Origin: Pseudomonadota bacterium
GTDB lineage: Bacteria > Desulfobacterota > Desulfobulbia > Desulfobulbales > Desulfocapsaceae
NCBI GenBank assembly: GCA_018820855.1
Contig: JAHJNL010000031.1
Coordinates: forward strand, 80,042 to 144,041
DNA length: 64,000 nt
Reading direction: 5' to 3'
The translations under genes and the position numbers were made by a program. The notes under the pieces are model-generated. The model ran no database searches. It had not been told where the DNA came from and saw nothing but the letters and a program-made list of their open reading frames with translations. Shown in pieces: positions 44,204-52,240 of this stretch. The first letter of the stretch is position 1. Every line of letters starts with the position of its first letter.

Positions 44204-46867
44204 ATGCAGTTTTCACAGCAGACAGGAGAAGAGGTCCTTGCAAGCCTGAATTCTCGTGGTGTAGGTTTAACCAGTGAAGAGGTTCGTCAACGTCTCCTGG
44301 AAAATGGCCACAATGTTCTGGAGACAGGTAAGGCTGTCAATCCAGTCTTGCTCTTTCTGAATCAGTTCAAAAGTTTCATCATCTATATCCTGCTCTTTGC
44401 GGTTGTTTTTTCTCTTATAATTGGAGAATACGTAGATTCCATTCTTATCCTGGCCATTCTCCTGGCCAACGCCTTGATCGGTTTTTTTCAGGAACTCAAC
44501 GCCTATCGTTCCCTGGAGGCCCTGAAAAAGATAACAGCTCTCCATGCCACTGTTCTCCGTGCCGGGGAGAGGGTGGTTGTCCATGCGGCAGATCTGGTTC
44601 CTGGTGATATCCTGGTGCTGGAGGCCGGAGACAAGGTTCCGGCAGATGCACGTCTGCTGGAATCGGTACGATTGAAGGTGGAAGAATCTGCCCTGACAGG
44701 AGAGAGTGTCCCTGTAGAAAAAAATAATCGAGCGATTCCTGACAGGGTACAGATCGGGGATCAACAGAATATGCTGTTTTCTTCTACCTCGGTGGTGGCC
44801 GGCAACGGGCGGGCAGTGGTGGTCGCCACAGGAATGGAGACGGAGATTGGTCGAATAACCACTCTTATCACAAATGTCGGTGAGGAGATGACTCCCCTGC
44901 AGCGGCGATTGCATAGATTTGGCAAAAGACTGGGGATAGTTATTCTGGGCATCTGTTTTGCCATGTTCTGTCTCCTGAGCCTGCAGTCCCATTTCAGAGG
45001 GACTCTCAGTGCAAATACCTTTATCTCTTTTCTCTTCATTGCCATCGCTATGGCTGTGGCAGCGGTGCCCACGGCTTTGCCAGCGGTGGTTACCATTGCC
45101 CTCAGTGTCGGAGTCAAACGTCTGTTGAAAAAGAAGGCTCTGGTCCGCAGGCTCTCTTCTGTGGAGACTCTTGGCAGCTGTGATGTGATCTGCACGGATA
45201 AGACCGGGACACTCACTGAGAATCAGATGACTGTCCGTTATGGCTGGACCCTGGCAGGCGAAGTGGAGTTGCACGGGACCGGCTATGAACCGGCAGGCGA
45301 GGTGACGGGAGAACCAGTGGATCTGTTATTTCGAGCCGGGATCTTGTGCAACAATGCAAGCCTGCGTGAGAATGGTGGCAACTGGGAGTTGATCGGTGAT
45401 CCGACGGAAGGTGCTTTATTGACAAGTGCAGGCAAGCTCGGCCTTGCCGGAGATGGCGAGCGCATTGATGAAATCCCTTTTGATTCCGAACGGAAGATGA
45501 TGAGTGTGCTCATCCGTGATGCGGAAGAGGGGTTGGTAGTTTTCAGTAAAGGGGCACCTGGTAATATCCTGGAACGGTGTGATCGTTATTATAGAGAGGG
45601 AGAAATTCTCCCCCTGGATCAGGATGTACGGGCCGAGATTGAGGCTCGTAATGACCTCTATGCAAGACAGGCCATGCGGGTTCTGGCCTTTGCCTGGAAG
45701 GTGGTGGAGGGAAAAGAGCAGTTTGATGAAGATGGTCTGGTTTTCCTTGGCTTTCAGGCTATGATAGATCCTCCCAGAAAGGATGTGTTACAGGCTATCA
45801 AAACGACGTCTGAGGCAGGTATACGGGTTATCATGGTGACTGGCGATTATCAGGCCACTGCTAAGGCCATCGGTAAAGAGATCGGTATAGAAGGTGAGGT
45901 CTGTTCGGGCCAGGAACTTGACGTCATGGATGAGGCAGCCCTTATCGCAGCTTTGACAGATGGTACCAACATCTTTGCCAGGGTAATTCCCGAGCATAAA
46001 CAGCGCATCGTTACGGCCCTGCAGAAAATGGGGCATACCGTGGCCATGACCGGAGATGGGGTCAATGATGCCCCGGCCCTGAAAAAGGCCGACATCGGAA
46101 TAGCCGTGGGCAGCGGTACAGAGGTGGCAAAGGAGGCTTCGGATTTTGTCCTCCTTGATGACAGTTTCAGTCATATTGTCAATGCCATACGGGAAGGCCG
46201 TGGCATTTATGATAATATCCAGAAGTCTATCATGCTGCTCCTTTCCGGCAATTTCGGTGAGGTGCTGATCATTTTTCTGGCAGTTATGACAGGGATGAAT
46301 CTTCCTCTTACTGCCATTCTTCTCCTCTGGATCAATATGATCACGGACGGGGCACCAGCCTTGGCCTTCAGTGTTGACCCTTACGGTACCGATATCATGT
46401 CGAGAAAGCCGAAAGTGGGGAAGGAAAGTATTCTGCCTCTGGATAAACTCTTACTGATTGGCGTGCTGGGGAGTATTGGGACAGGACTTGCTTTGCTCCT
46501 TTTTTTAACCCATGGAGGAATGGACAGCGATAGCGAAAAGCTGCGGCTGGGACAGACCATGGTTTTTAATTTTGTCGTTCTCTATGAAGTTGTGCTGGTC
46601 TTTGTGATCCGTAGAGATTACCAGGTACCCCTCTTTTCCAACAGATGGGTATGGGCTGCGGCTGGCTTATCCATCTTCCTCCAGTTTGTTCTCATGTATA
46701 CACCACTCCGAGATATTTTCAAGATTGTGGCCTTGAACAACAGGCAGCTGATTATTCTGGCAAGCACGGCATTTTGTTTTTATCTCCTCTGCCGAGGCTA
46801 TACTGTCTTGCTACGTTTTATTGTAAAAAGGCGGCAGCTGTTACAGTCTTCTGAGGCTAGAGGATAG
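44204..46867 (+). CDS. P-type (P2-like) cation-transporting ATPase
   Basis: An 887-residue ion pump of the Ca2+/Na+ type architecture. It has an N-terminal cation-ATPase domain, the actuator motif ALTGESVPV, phosphorylation site CDVICTDKTGTLTENQM (catalytic Asp near 330), hinge MTGDGVNDAPALKKADIG, and ten predicted helices. The TM4 motif is VPTALPAVVT, so the SERCA site-II Glu (PEGL) is replaced by Thr. TM5 retains GNFGEV and TM6 NMITDGAPA, which match Ca site I. Ion identity is therefore uncertain. No regulator is adjacent. Confidence 0.92.
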   Translation: MQFSQQTGEEVLASLNSRGVGLTSEEVRQRLLENGHNVLETGKAVNPVLLFLNQFKSFIIYILLFAVVFSLIIGEYVDSILILAILLANALIGFFQELNAYRSLEALKKITALHATVLRAGERVVVHAADLVPGDILVLEAGDKVPADARLLESVRLKVEESALTGESVPVEKNNRAIPDRVQIGDQQNMLFSSTSVVAGNGRAVVVATGMETEIGRITTLITNVGEEMTPLQRRLHRFGKRLGIVILGICFAMFCLLSLQSHFRGTLSANTFISFLFIAIAMAVAAVPTALPAVVTIALSVGVKRLLKKKALVRRLSSVETLGSCDVICTDKTGTLTENQMTVRYGWTLAGEVELHGTGYEPAGEVTGEPVDLLFRAGILCNNASLRENGGNWELIGDPTEGALLTSAGKLGLAGDGERIDEIPFDSERKMMSVLIRDAEEGLVVFSKGAPGNILERCDRYYREGEILPLDQDVRAEIEARNDLYARQAMRVLAFAWKVVEGKEQFDEDGLVFLGFQAMIDPPRKDVLQAIKTTSEAGIRVIMVTGDYQATAKAIGKEIGIEGEVCSGQELDVMDEAALIAALTDGTNIFARVIPEHKQRIVTALQKMGHTVAMTGDGVNDAPALKKADIGIAVGSGTEVAKEASDFVLLDDSFSHIVNAIREGRGIYDNIQKSIMLLLSGNFGEVLIIFLAVMTGMNLPLTAILLLWINMITDGAPALAFSVDPYGTDIMSRKPKVGKESILPLDKLLLIGVLGSIGTGLALLLFLTHGGMDSDSEKLRLGQTMVFNFVVLYEVVLVFVIRRDYQVPLFSNRWVWAAAGLSIFLQFVLMYTPLRDIFKIVALNNRQLIILASTAFCFYLLCRGYTVLLRFIVKRRQLLQSSEARG

Positions 46868-47011
46868 CAAAAGCTTTTGCTAAGTGGGGGCAAGGAAAAA
46901 GATATTGACAGCCTATCCCCAGTCGTTTATATTTGCCGCCTACAGGTTGCGAGCATCTGGAATGATGTGGGTTGGATGATACCTGTTGTTGCTTTTGGAA
47001 AGCAACGTTAA

Positions 47012-47042
47012 TCCTCGATAGCTCAGTTGGTAGAGCGACAGA
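47012..47042 (+). pseudogene. tRNA(Asn)-like 5' fragment, attachment-site candidate
   Basis: TCCTCGATAGCTCAGTTGG and the following TAGAGCGACAGA reproduce the acceptor 5' strand, D-arm and 5' anticodon stem of a bacterial tRNA-Asn. Homology stops exactly where the anticodon loop should begin, giving GCGCAAAA. No 3' half is found in the window. I read this as the left edge of the mobile element, with the gene broken in the anticodon loop, a common integration point. Confidence 0.7.
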
Positions 47043-47057
47043 GCGCAAAAAAACGAT

Positions 47058-47095
47058 AAAAGGCGGTAAGCTACTGAGCTTACCGCCTTTTTTTA
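47058..47095. terminator. Intrinsic terminator at the recombinase 3' side
   Basis: A perfect 15-bp stem (AAAAGGCGGTAAGCT with complement, loop ACTG) with T-tracts on both strands. It ends the minus-strand recombinase transcript and insulates the element from host transcription. Confidence 0.93.
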
Positions 47096-47165
47096 TTGTT
47101 TTTGCGTACAAGGTGCTTTTTTGCTAATTGCTGTTTTGCCTTGTTTTGTGTTTTATGTCAGTACG

Positions 47166-48647
47166 TTACGCTCTTGTACGATTTTGGTTTTTCAGCTTGT
47201 ACATCTTCCCTCTAGCCAGGTTGATTCTTGCCTCATGACTACCTGTTTTTGTTCGTGGAAACGGATAGTTAATGATTGCGTAAGTGTTGTAGAGGGTGAT
47301 TGATGTGATTACGCCCTGGATGGCTTTGCGTTTGTCGTGGAAGTCTATGAGTTTGAACTCTTCAGGGGTAAAAGTAATGCTCTCCCAGTCTGGTTCTTTT
47401 GGTGCATTTGCCTGAGAATCGAGTTGATTGTTAAGGTCTATTAGTTCATGTTTGATCGTATCGATTTGACCTTTTGCATCGCTGAAATCGATAACCCCTG
47501 CAGCAATGGCAGATACTATATTTTCTTTCTTTTTTTCCGCAGTTTTTATTTGTGTGAGTATTTCCTGGCTGGTGTCATCGTGCTTGGTTCCTGCTCCAAA
47601 TTGCTGCCAGTACTTTTTTAATTCTTCACCCTGATCGAATGTTGAAAAGATATTTCGTAATACCTTATCATCAACTGTCGTATGGGCAATCATTCGGCTT
47701 TTTGGGCATACGTGTTTTCTGTTTTTTGTGGTGCATGCATAGTAGTCGAGCCTTGTTCCATCAAGTCGAACCTTACTGTTGTTCCAGCTCTTGACTGTTT
47801 TCCCACAATATCCACAGAAAAATATACCCATTGCAGTCAACAATCCTGCCGCATCGCGTCGCTTTCCGTTTGTCTTTCTTGTTCGCCTGCTCCTCCTGAT
47901 CCGCTCTGCCCTGGTTGCTGACATGACCGGATCCCAGTCACATGAGATGATGGTTCCTGTTTCTTTGTCCAGACGTTTGGCTTGATAAAATAGCAGGCGG
48001 TCATCAGATATTGCCCTTCTGACTGCTATTTCTGGCCAGCCGATTTCTTCTGCAATGGCCTTGGCACTTATTGTTTCTGCCATTGTCCATAGTGCTTCTA
48101 TTTCCTCGAGGAGGATAGGATCGGCAAATAGTTTCCGTTCTCCTTTGTCGTAGAGATATGGCTTCGGTGGTGTCCCACCCATGAATTTTCCAGCGGCGAA
48201 TGCTTGATTTCTGCCTTCGCTCATTCGTTTTTGCAGGATCTTCATTTCAACAGAAGAAAACCCGCCTTCCATGAGAAGTAGCATCCAATCAGAGTGCTGG
48301 GCCGGGTCGAGGATCCGCGAGAGGGTGGCCAGTTTGACATTGTGATCAGAACAGAGTGTCAACCAAGCAATATAGTCTTGCATGGTATCATCTCGTGATA
48401 GTCTTGATAGCTCAATGACAAGGATAATATCAATTTTTCCAGCCTTGATATCTAATTCGAGCCTGGAACGTTCTGGTAGTTGCGCCACCTTGCCCCTGGC
48501 CGCAGACGAATGTCCATCATCGTAGATGTGAGGAGACCACCCTTGTTCCCTGGCATACTCAGGCAACCGTTCACGCTGCACAGTTAACCTGTGGCCATGT
48601 TTACCCTCGTCCTCCCGAGATTTTCTGATATAGATAGCTGCGTTCAT
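47166..48647 (-). CDS. Large serine recombinase (integrase)
   Basis: A 493-residue site-specific recombinase, presumably the element's integrase. The resolvase catalytic domain has the nucleophile in AIYIRKSRED (Ser10) and ELSRLSRDD. A recombinase domain follows (about 170-270), then a zinc ribbon (CGYCGKTV ... CTTKNRKHVCPKS) and a C-terminal coiled coil. The start ATG at 48647 is the last base of the 98-bp repeat, inside the sequence GTTATGA. A near-identical truncated copy of its first 125 codons lies at 49791-50167. Serine integrases seldom target tRNA genes, so the broken tRNA at 47012 may belong to another event. Confidence 0.93.
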   Translation of the reverse strand: MNAAIYIRKSREDEGKHGHRLTVQRERLPEYAREQGWSPHIYDDGHSSAARGKVAQLPERSRLELDIKAGKIDIILVIELSRLSRDDTMQDYIAWLTLCSDHNVKLATLSRILDPAQHSDWMLLLMEGGFSSVEMKILQKRMSEGRNQAFAAGKFMGGTPPKPYLYDKGERKLFADPILLEEIEALWTMAETISAKAIAEEIGWPEIAVRRAISDDRLLFYQAKRLDKETGTIISCDWDPVMSATRAERIRRSRRTRKTNGKRRDAAGLLTAMGIFFCGYCGKTVKSWNNSKVRLDGTRLDYYACTTKNRKHVCPKSRMIAHTTVDDKVLRNIFSTFDQGEELKKYWQQFGAGTKHDDTSQEILTQIKTAEKKKENIVSAIAAGVIDFSDAKGQIDTIKHELIDLNNQLDSQANAPKEPDWESITFTPEEFKLIDFHDKRKAIQGVITSITLYNTYAIINYPFPRTKTGSHEARINLARGKMYKLKNQNRTRA

Positions 48648-48744
48648 AACTCTAAAATCACCAGGTTACCTGGTGTATTGTTTTGTTATAAGAAGTAGTA
48701 ATTCATCTTAAATTAACAATAAGAGTCAAAAGCAGACTTGACCC
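48647..48744. repeat. 98-bp perfect direct repeat, copy 1
   Basis: Identical to 55476-55573. It contains the inverted repeat CACCAGGT-T-ACCTGGTG (48659-48675) and ends in half of a REP-like element (GCAGACTTGACCC). It abuts the recombinase start, so it is its promoter region and possibly an attachment or crossover site. Confidence 0.95.
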
Positions 48745-48788
48745 TCTCTAGACCCTAGACCCTGTTCACTACTGTTTATTCTATTCTG

Positions 48789-49274
48789 CTATATCTCAAG
48801 ATCTGCACCTTTCCTCTTGGTAAAATCAGTCATTTTACCTTCATTTGGGAAACCGGTACAGTGTATCCATAAAGATCGTTCTTCACCGAACCATGTTTTT
48901 AATAATATATCGCCTCCGTGTAAAAATATATTGTATGGATCGGTTCCGTGTTCGGTGAAAATAATTTTTCCTGGTCCTTCTGTTGTTTTGTAATTAATTT
49001 TACAAAAAGTTGGGATGCGAATTTGTCTGAAAATATTGTTTGTGTTTCTATTAACAACTATTGCTTTGTTATTATTAAACTTTAATTCAAGGACTATTTT
49101 TTTTGTAATTGCCTGATTATTTGTCTCAAGAATCAATTGTCTTAGGTTCTTATAATCACGATCAATGTTGTTCTGATCTGTATATATAAATAATATTATA
49201 GAAAAAAACAGAACGTTAGCAGCAGATAGTAACAATATATTTTTTATATTTACTTTCTTGATTTCGCTTAGCAT
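48789..49274 (-). CDS. Membrane-anchored protein, 161 aa, unknown
   Basis: No family recognised. One N-terminal membrane helix (NILLLSAANVLFFSIILFIY) is followed by a charged helix and a beta-rich C-terminal domain. The layout (hydrophobic helix, LRQLILETNNQAI helix, then beta strands ending near a Cys) recalls minor pseudopilins of the GspH type, but the prepilin GFTLxE site is missing. The AT-rich codon use differs from the host part. It lies in the repeat-bounded island, 29 bases after the next gene, so it is probably co-transcribed with it. Confidence 0.55.
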   Translation of the reverse strand: MLSEIKKVNIKNILLLSAANVLFFSIILFIYTDQNNIDRDYKNLRQLILETNNQAITKKIVLELKFNNNKAIVVNRNTNNIFRQIRIPTFCKINYKTTEGPGKIIFTEHGTDPYNIFLHGGDILLKTWFGEERSLWIHCTGFPNEGKMTDFTKRKGADLEI

Positions 49275-49303
49275 ACAGTTTTTTTCTATAATTGTGTCAT
49301 CAG

Positions 49304-49621
49304 TTATGTTTCTGATAATAATGGAACAGGTTGACTCTGGAGGGTGCTAAAACCTAAAAATCCCAAATTAAACCCCGCCACCAAGAGTACCACCCCAAAA
49401 ATCCCCACAAAAAATCCAACAATACCCAATACTGTATACAGCCCTTTATCTGCTGCATGAGTTCTCGATAAGTCTATACTTGCAAATTCAACAACTCCGT
49501 CTGGTGAGCGATTCTCAAATTCATACTCTTTAAGAGCAATCGTTTTTTTACGAGCCTTGATAACCATAAAAATACTGATTACCACGAGTATACTTCCTAG
49601 CAGGAGTGCTGGTATAGACAT
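49304..49621 (-). CDS. Two-helix membrane protein, 105 aa, unknown
   Basis: Start 49621 (MSIPALLLG) is preferred because AGGATACAT precedes it; an in-frame TTG lies at 49642. Hydrophobic helices at about 3-23 and 62-90 flank a hydrophilic loop (KKTIALKEYEFENRSPDGVVEFASI) that resembles the extracytoplasmic loop of DUF3592-type proteins. Function unknown. The gene is in the repeat-bounded island between a REP-like palindrome and the 161-residue gene. Confidence 0.55.
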   Translation of the reverse strand: MSIPALLLGSILVVISIFMVIKARKKTIALKEYEFENRSPDGVVEFASIDLSRTHAADKGLYTVLGIVGFFVGIFGVVLLVAGFNLGFLGFSTLQSQPVPLLSET

Positions 49622-49721
49622 ATGTATCCTATCTTTGTTCAATAATTAACTTTAAAAGTTGCGGTGGCTATAGGCTCATATCTTTACGGGTTGTTGCTTA
49701 AACCGTTTTAAGAGAAAGAAA

Positions 49722-49781
49722 GGGATCAAATCTGCTTTTGGCTATTGCTTGGCCTCAAAGGTCAAAGGCAGACTTGACCCC
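49722..49781. repeat. REP-like palindromic element
   Basis: GGGATCAAATCTGC ... GCAGACTTGACCCC, inverted arms about 30 bases apart. It is one of five related elements or half-elements in the island (others at 48721, 52072, 53351 and 55552). It directly abuts the point where the duplicated recombinase is truncated. Confidence 0.8.
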
Positions 49782-49790
49782 TTTTCTTTT

Positions 49791-50167
49791 ATGAGAAGTA
49801 GCATCCAATCAGAGTGCTGGGCCGGGTCGAGGATCCGGGAGAGGGTGGCCAGTTTGACATTGTGATCAGAACAGAGTGTCAACCAAGCAATATAGTCTTG
49901 CATGGTATCATCTCGTGATAGCCTTGATAGCTCAATGACAAGGATAATATCAATTTTACCGGCCTTGATATCTAATTCCAGCTTGGAACGTTCTGGCAGC
50001 TGCGCCACCTTGCCCCTGGCCGCAGACGAATGTCCATCATCGTAGATGTGAGGAGACCACCCTTGTTCCATGGCATACTCAGGCAACCGTTCACGCTGCA
50101 CAGTTAACCTGTGGCCTTGTTTACCCTCGTCCTCCCGAGATTTTCTGATATAGATAGCTGCGTTCAT
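49791..50167 (-). pseudogene. Truncated duplicate of the serine recombinase 5' end
   Basis: 377 bases nearly identical to 48271-48647. They encode the first 125 residues with only three changes seen (H17Q, R33M, R62K). The frame then runs into a REP-like element and stops at 49742, so recombinase, zinc-ribbon and coiled-coil domains are lost. The catalytic Ser10 is retained. Upstream of its ATG is an attC-like sequence instead of the 98-bp repeat found at the intact gene. The high identity indicates a recent duplication. Confidence 0.93.
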
Positions 50168-50238
50168 AAGGTTCGAAATCACTTGCACGCCTTAAATTTA
50201 GCAACCTACTTTATGCGTAGCACAATGTTTGGTTAACC
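50166..50238 (-). repeat. attC-like site after AbiC-type gene
   Basis: On the minus strand the sequence runs from GGTTAACCAAACATTG at the stop codon of the AbiC-like gene to CGAACCTTATGAACG at the truncated recombinase. The two sides form an imperfect palindrome (AACATTGTGCTACGC against AATCACTTGCACGCC), and the end resembles an R' box (TTATGA). This is the right type and place for the last attC of a cassette array, though degenerate. Confidence 0.45.
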
Positions 50239-51285
50239 ACAGGAAAATAGTCTTTTGCTTACACTCTTGTTAAAGGCTGATTGATCATAAAACAAAATGT
50301 GGCTTTCTGGTTCAATCAGAAGTTGTCTGGACACACTCTTTAAGAGTGCATATTCTTCAAGCAATGGTTTGAATTTTTCATTACCCATATCGCTTAAACA
50401 ATTATAGAATAATAAAAGCAATTCATATGCAGATAATTGCGCTCGAAGTAGATTACTATATAGGGTTTTGCTTTTCACATCACTTTGATGGATAAATTTG
50501 AGAATATTGTACATATTTCTAAAATAGTGACCTACTTCAGCTTGATTTATTTCATGAAAGTCTTTGTATGCTGTTTTTATAGTTTTTAAATCATTAGATC
50601 TATTTGCATCCTCTTTTGACATGCCAACATTGCTTAAATCTTCACGGATTACACTTCCAGATGTTTTTTTAAATTCATCTACAAAGCGATTGTAGAATGG
50701 TTTAAAGCAGTCCCTTCCAACTGTTTCGTGCGAATTTTTTTTATTATACAAGTTTATTGAATTTACAATCTCTTGGTGTAATCGTAGTAATTGAAAAAAC
50801 GTACCTTCAAAATTTTGATCTTTTATTAGATTATTTTGTTTTTTGAACTCAATTCTTGTTAGGTTTAACTCTTCCTTGTTTTGAATTATTTCTTTCCTCT
50901 GAAAAAATAATGTTACGATTAGACCAGCGAACGCCAGCCCGGAAAATAATGTGTTTAAAGTGCCAAAACTGTCTCCTAATTTGTCTTTTTCACCAAATGC
51001 AGAAAAGTAATAAAGAAAAAATGTGAATAAAATTACTACCATTGCAAATGGTGAAAAAACTGTGAGTATACTTTTTCTAGACGGTTTTTCTTTGCATATT
51101 TTTACAATATCCCCAGCTCTTAGACCATACTCTGCTTCATCTAAAATAGTTCTTAGTTCGCTCAACAGCTCTTCTTTTGAGCTGTAACAGTTTTCTACTA
51201 GAAGGCATATCTGTAAAAATATTTTGTCTCGTAATAGTGGTCGTATTTTTAATAAGGTTTTGTCTGTAATTTTGTACGATGACAT
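50233..51285 (-). CDS. Putative phage abortive infection protein (AbiC-like)
   Basis: A 350-residue membrane protein. Two helices (about 75-95 and 110-130) precede a coiled coil (QRKEIIQNKEELNLTRIEF). The helical C-terminal domain has FEGTFFQLLRLHQEIV, GHYFRNMYNILKFI and LRAQLSAYELLLLFYNCLS, which match the putAbiC (PF16872-like) pattern. Such proteins are linked to abortive infection in lactococci; the mechanism is unsettled. ATG 51285 is used, since an upstream TTG would start inside the attC-like site. It is a single-gene cassette ending directly at an attC-like site. Confidence 0.78.
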   Translation of the reverse strand: MSSYKITDKTLLKIRPLLRDKIFLQICLLVENCYSSKEELLSELRTILDEAEYGLRAGDIVKICKEKPSRKSILTVFSPFAMVVILFTFFLYYFSAFGEKDKLGDSFGTLNTLFSGLAFAGLIVTLFFQRKEIIQNKEELNLTRIEFKKQNNLIKDQNFEGTFFQLLRLHQEIVNSINLYNKKNSHETVGRDCFKPFYNRFVDEFKKTSGSVIREDLSNVGMSKEDANRSNDLKTIKTAYKDFHEINQAEVGHYFRNMYNILKFIHQSDVKSKTLYSNLLRAQLSAYELLLLFYNCLSDMGNEKFKPLLEEYALLKSVSRQLLIEPESHILFYDQSAFNKSVSKRLFSCG

Positions 51286-51323
51286 TTTAAAATACTCACT
51301 TATATCTAGCTTTATATTTGAAA

Positions 51324-51435
51324 CATAACGGTGAACTAACCTGCCCGCCTTAGAACTAGCAACCAACTTGGAAGGGGGCAAATTCTTGGCGTAATTTTAA
51401 AGATTGTTCGTGCTCGCGGGTCAGCGTTTAGTGAC
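51324..51435 (-). repeat. attC-like site (long type)
   Basis: On the minus strand GTCACTAAACGCTGACCCGC and GCGGGCAGGTTAGTTCAC form imperfect complementary arms around a variable centre. It finishes with CGTTATGTT, a good R' box. It follows the lipoprotein gene by 48 bases and the AbiC-like gene starts 39 bases after it. Confidence 0.6.
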
Positions 51436-51482
51436 TGGTCAAGTTTATATTGGTAGTATTTTTTTAGTGGATTATACGAAAT

Positions 51483-52007
51483 TCACTTACAGTCGGTGTA
51501 AATAGTGCTTCCGACTACCCGAGAAGTACAATTTGTCTTAATGTTCACGTTGTTAGGAGTGGCATTTTGTATCATAGTATTTATTGATTGATACGCCTGT
51601 ATTCTATTTGCGCTTTGTTGAGCTTGCACTTGTTGTTGCATTAACCTGACTTTCTGGACTTCTAATCCAAACATAGCATCTTGCTCCATGCCAGGAATGC
51701 CTGAGGGGCGCTTAAAGGTTAATTCCTGGTATTTCCCTGTTGCTATATATGCCCTGAAGTCATCAACTTTTGCTGTAGCTCCACTAATCCATTCTACCCT
51801 GACCCCTCGCAGCATTTTAGAACCATGCTTTACCTCTGGGTAAGAAAAATTATAAATTAAAGTTATGGGGCAGTAACCCATCAGCTTACTACCTTCATAC
51901 AGTGACGCTCCTGTAGGATCAGAATGATATGTTACGTTTATCTTTCTGGCACAACCAGATGATGAAATAAGTAGAAATAGAATAATGAGCACTGAGAAGG
52001 ATCTCAT
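51483..52007 (-). CDS. Cassette-borne lipoprotein, 174 aa
   Basis: The lipobox is LISSSGCARK. Next comes a PEGA-like segment (VTYHSDPTGASLYEGSKLMG) and a Trp/Arg strand region, then a long Gln-rich helix (VRLMQQQVQAQQSANRIQAY). The C-terminus has two cysteines (NCTSRVV, YTDCK), possibly a disulfide. AAGGAGAAC gives a good ribosome site. Function unknown; lipoproteins like this are common in cassette arrays and prophages, where they may alter surface properties. Confidence 0.7.
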   Translation of the reverse strand: MRSFSVLIILFLLISSSGCARKINVTYHSDPTGASLYEGSKLMGYCPITLIYNFSYPEVKHGSKMLRGVRVEWISGATAKVDDFRAYIATGKYQELTFKRPSGIPGMEQDAMFGLEVQKVRLMQQQVQAQQSANRIQAYQSINTMIQNATPNNVNIKTNCTSRVVGSTIYTDCK

Positions 52008-52071
52008 TTGTTCTCCTTAATATTGTTTGTCTGGTAGGCCATTTTTAAAGAAAAGCGCTAAAGGTCTAAAG

Positions 52072-52133
52072 GAGTCAGGTCTGCTCTTGACTCTTCTCTT
52101 TGCCTCAAATGAGTAAAAGGCAGACTTGACCCC
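52072..52133. repeat. REP-like palindromic element
   Basis: GAGTCAGGTCTGC ... GGCAGACTTGACCCC, with TTTGCCTCAAATGAG in the centre, closely related to the elements at 49722 and 53351. Confidence 0.8.
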
Positions 52134-52140
52134 ATGTTTT

Positions 52141-52240
52141 TTTCAGGCTACGGTCCGGCGACCTTGATGAACCGCCCTATGCGGACCCGCTTGTGGGGTG
52201 GTGTGGGGGCTGGGGGAGAAAAACCCCTGGCTATCCGATT
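52141..52240 (+). mobile_element. Group IIC-type intron remnant (3' end)
   Basis: The plus strand carries a domain V-like hairpin (GAACCGCCCTATGCGGACCC, then GCTTGTGGGGTGGTG, 52168-52204) with a CGC-type triad. A domain VI-like stem (GGGGGCTGGGG ... CCCCTGGCTATCCGAT) follows. The pattern TGGTGTGGG ... CTAtCCGAT is typical of group IIC introns, the class that inserts at attC sites opposite to the cassette gene. The 5' part and reverse transcriptase are gone; it is cut by a REP-like element. It ends at the stop codon of the 356-residue gene. Confidence 0.65.

Noticed and set aside
47166..48647. Serine recombinase considered as the enzyme that assembled the cassette island
   Set aside because: Serine integrases do not recombine attC hairpins; the junction rule (G/TT) points to an integron integrase acting from elsewhere.
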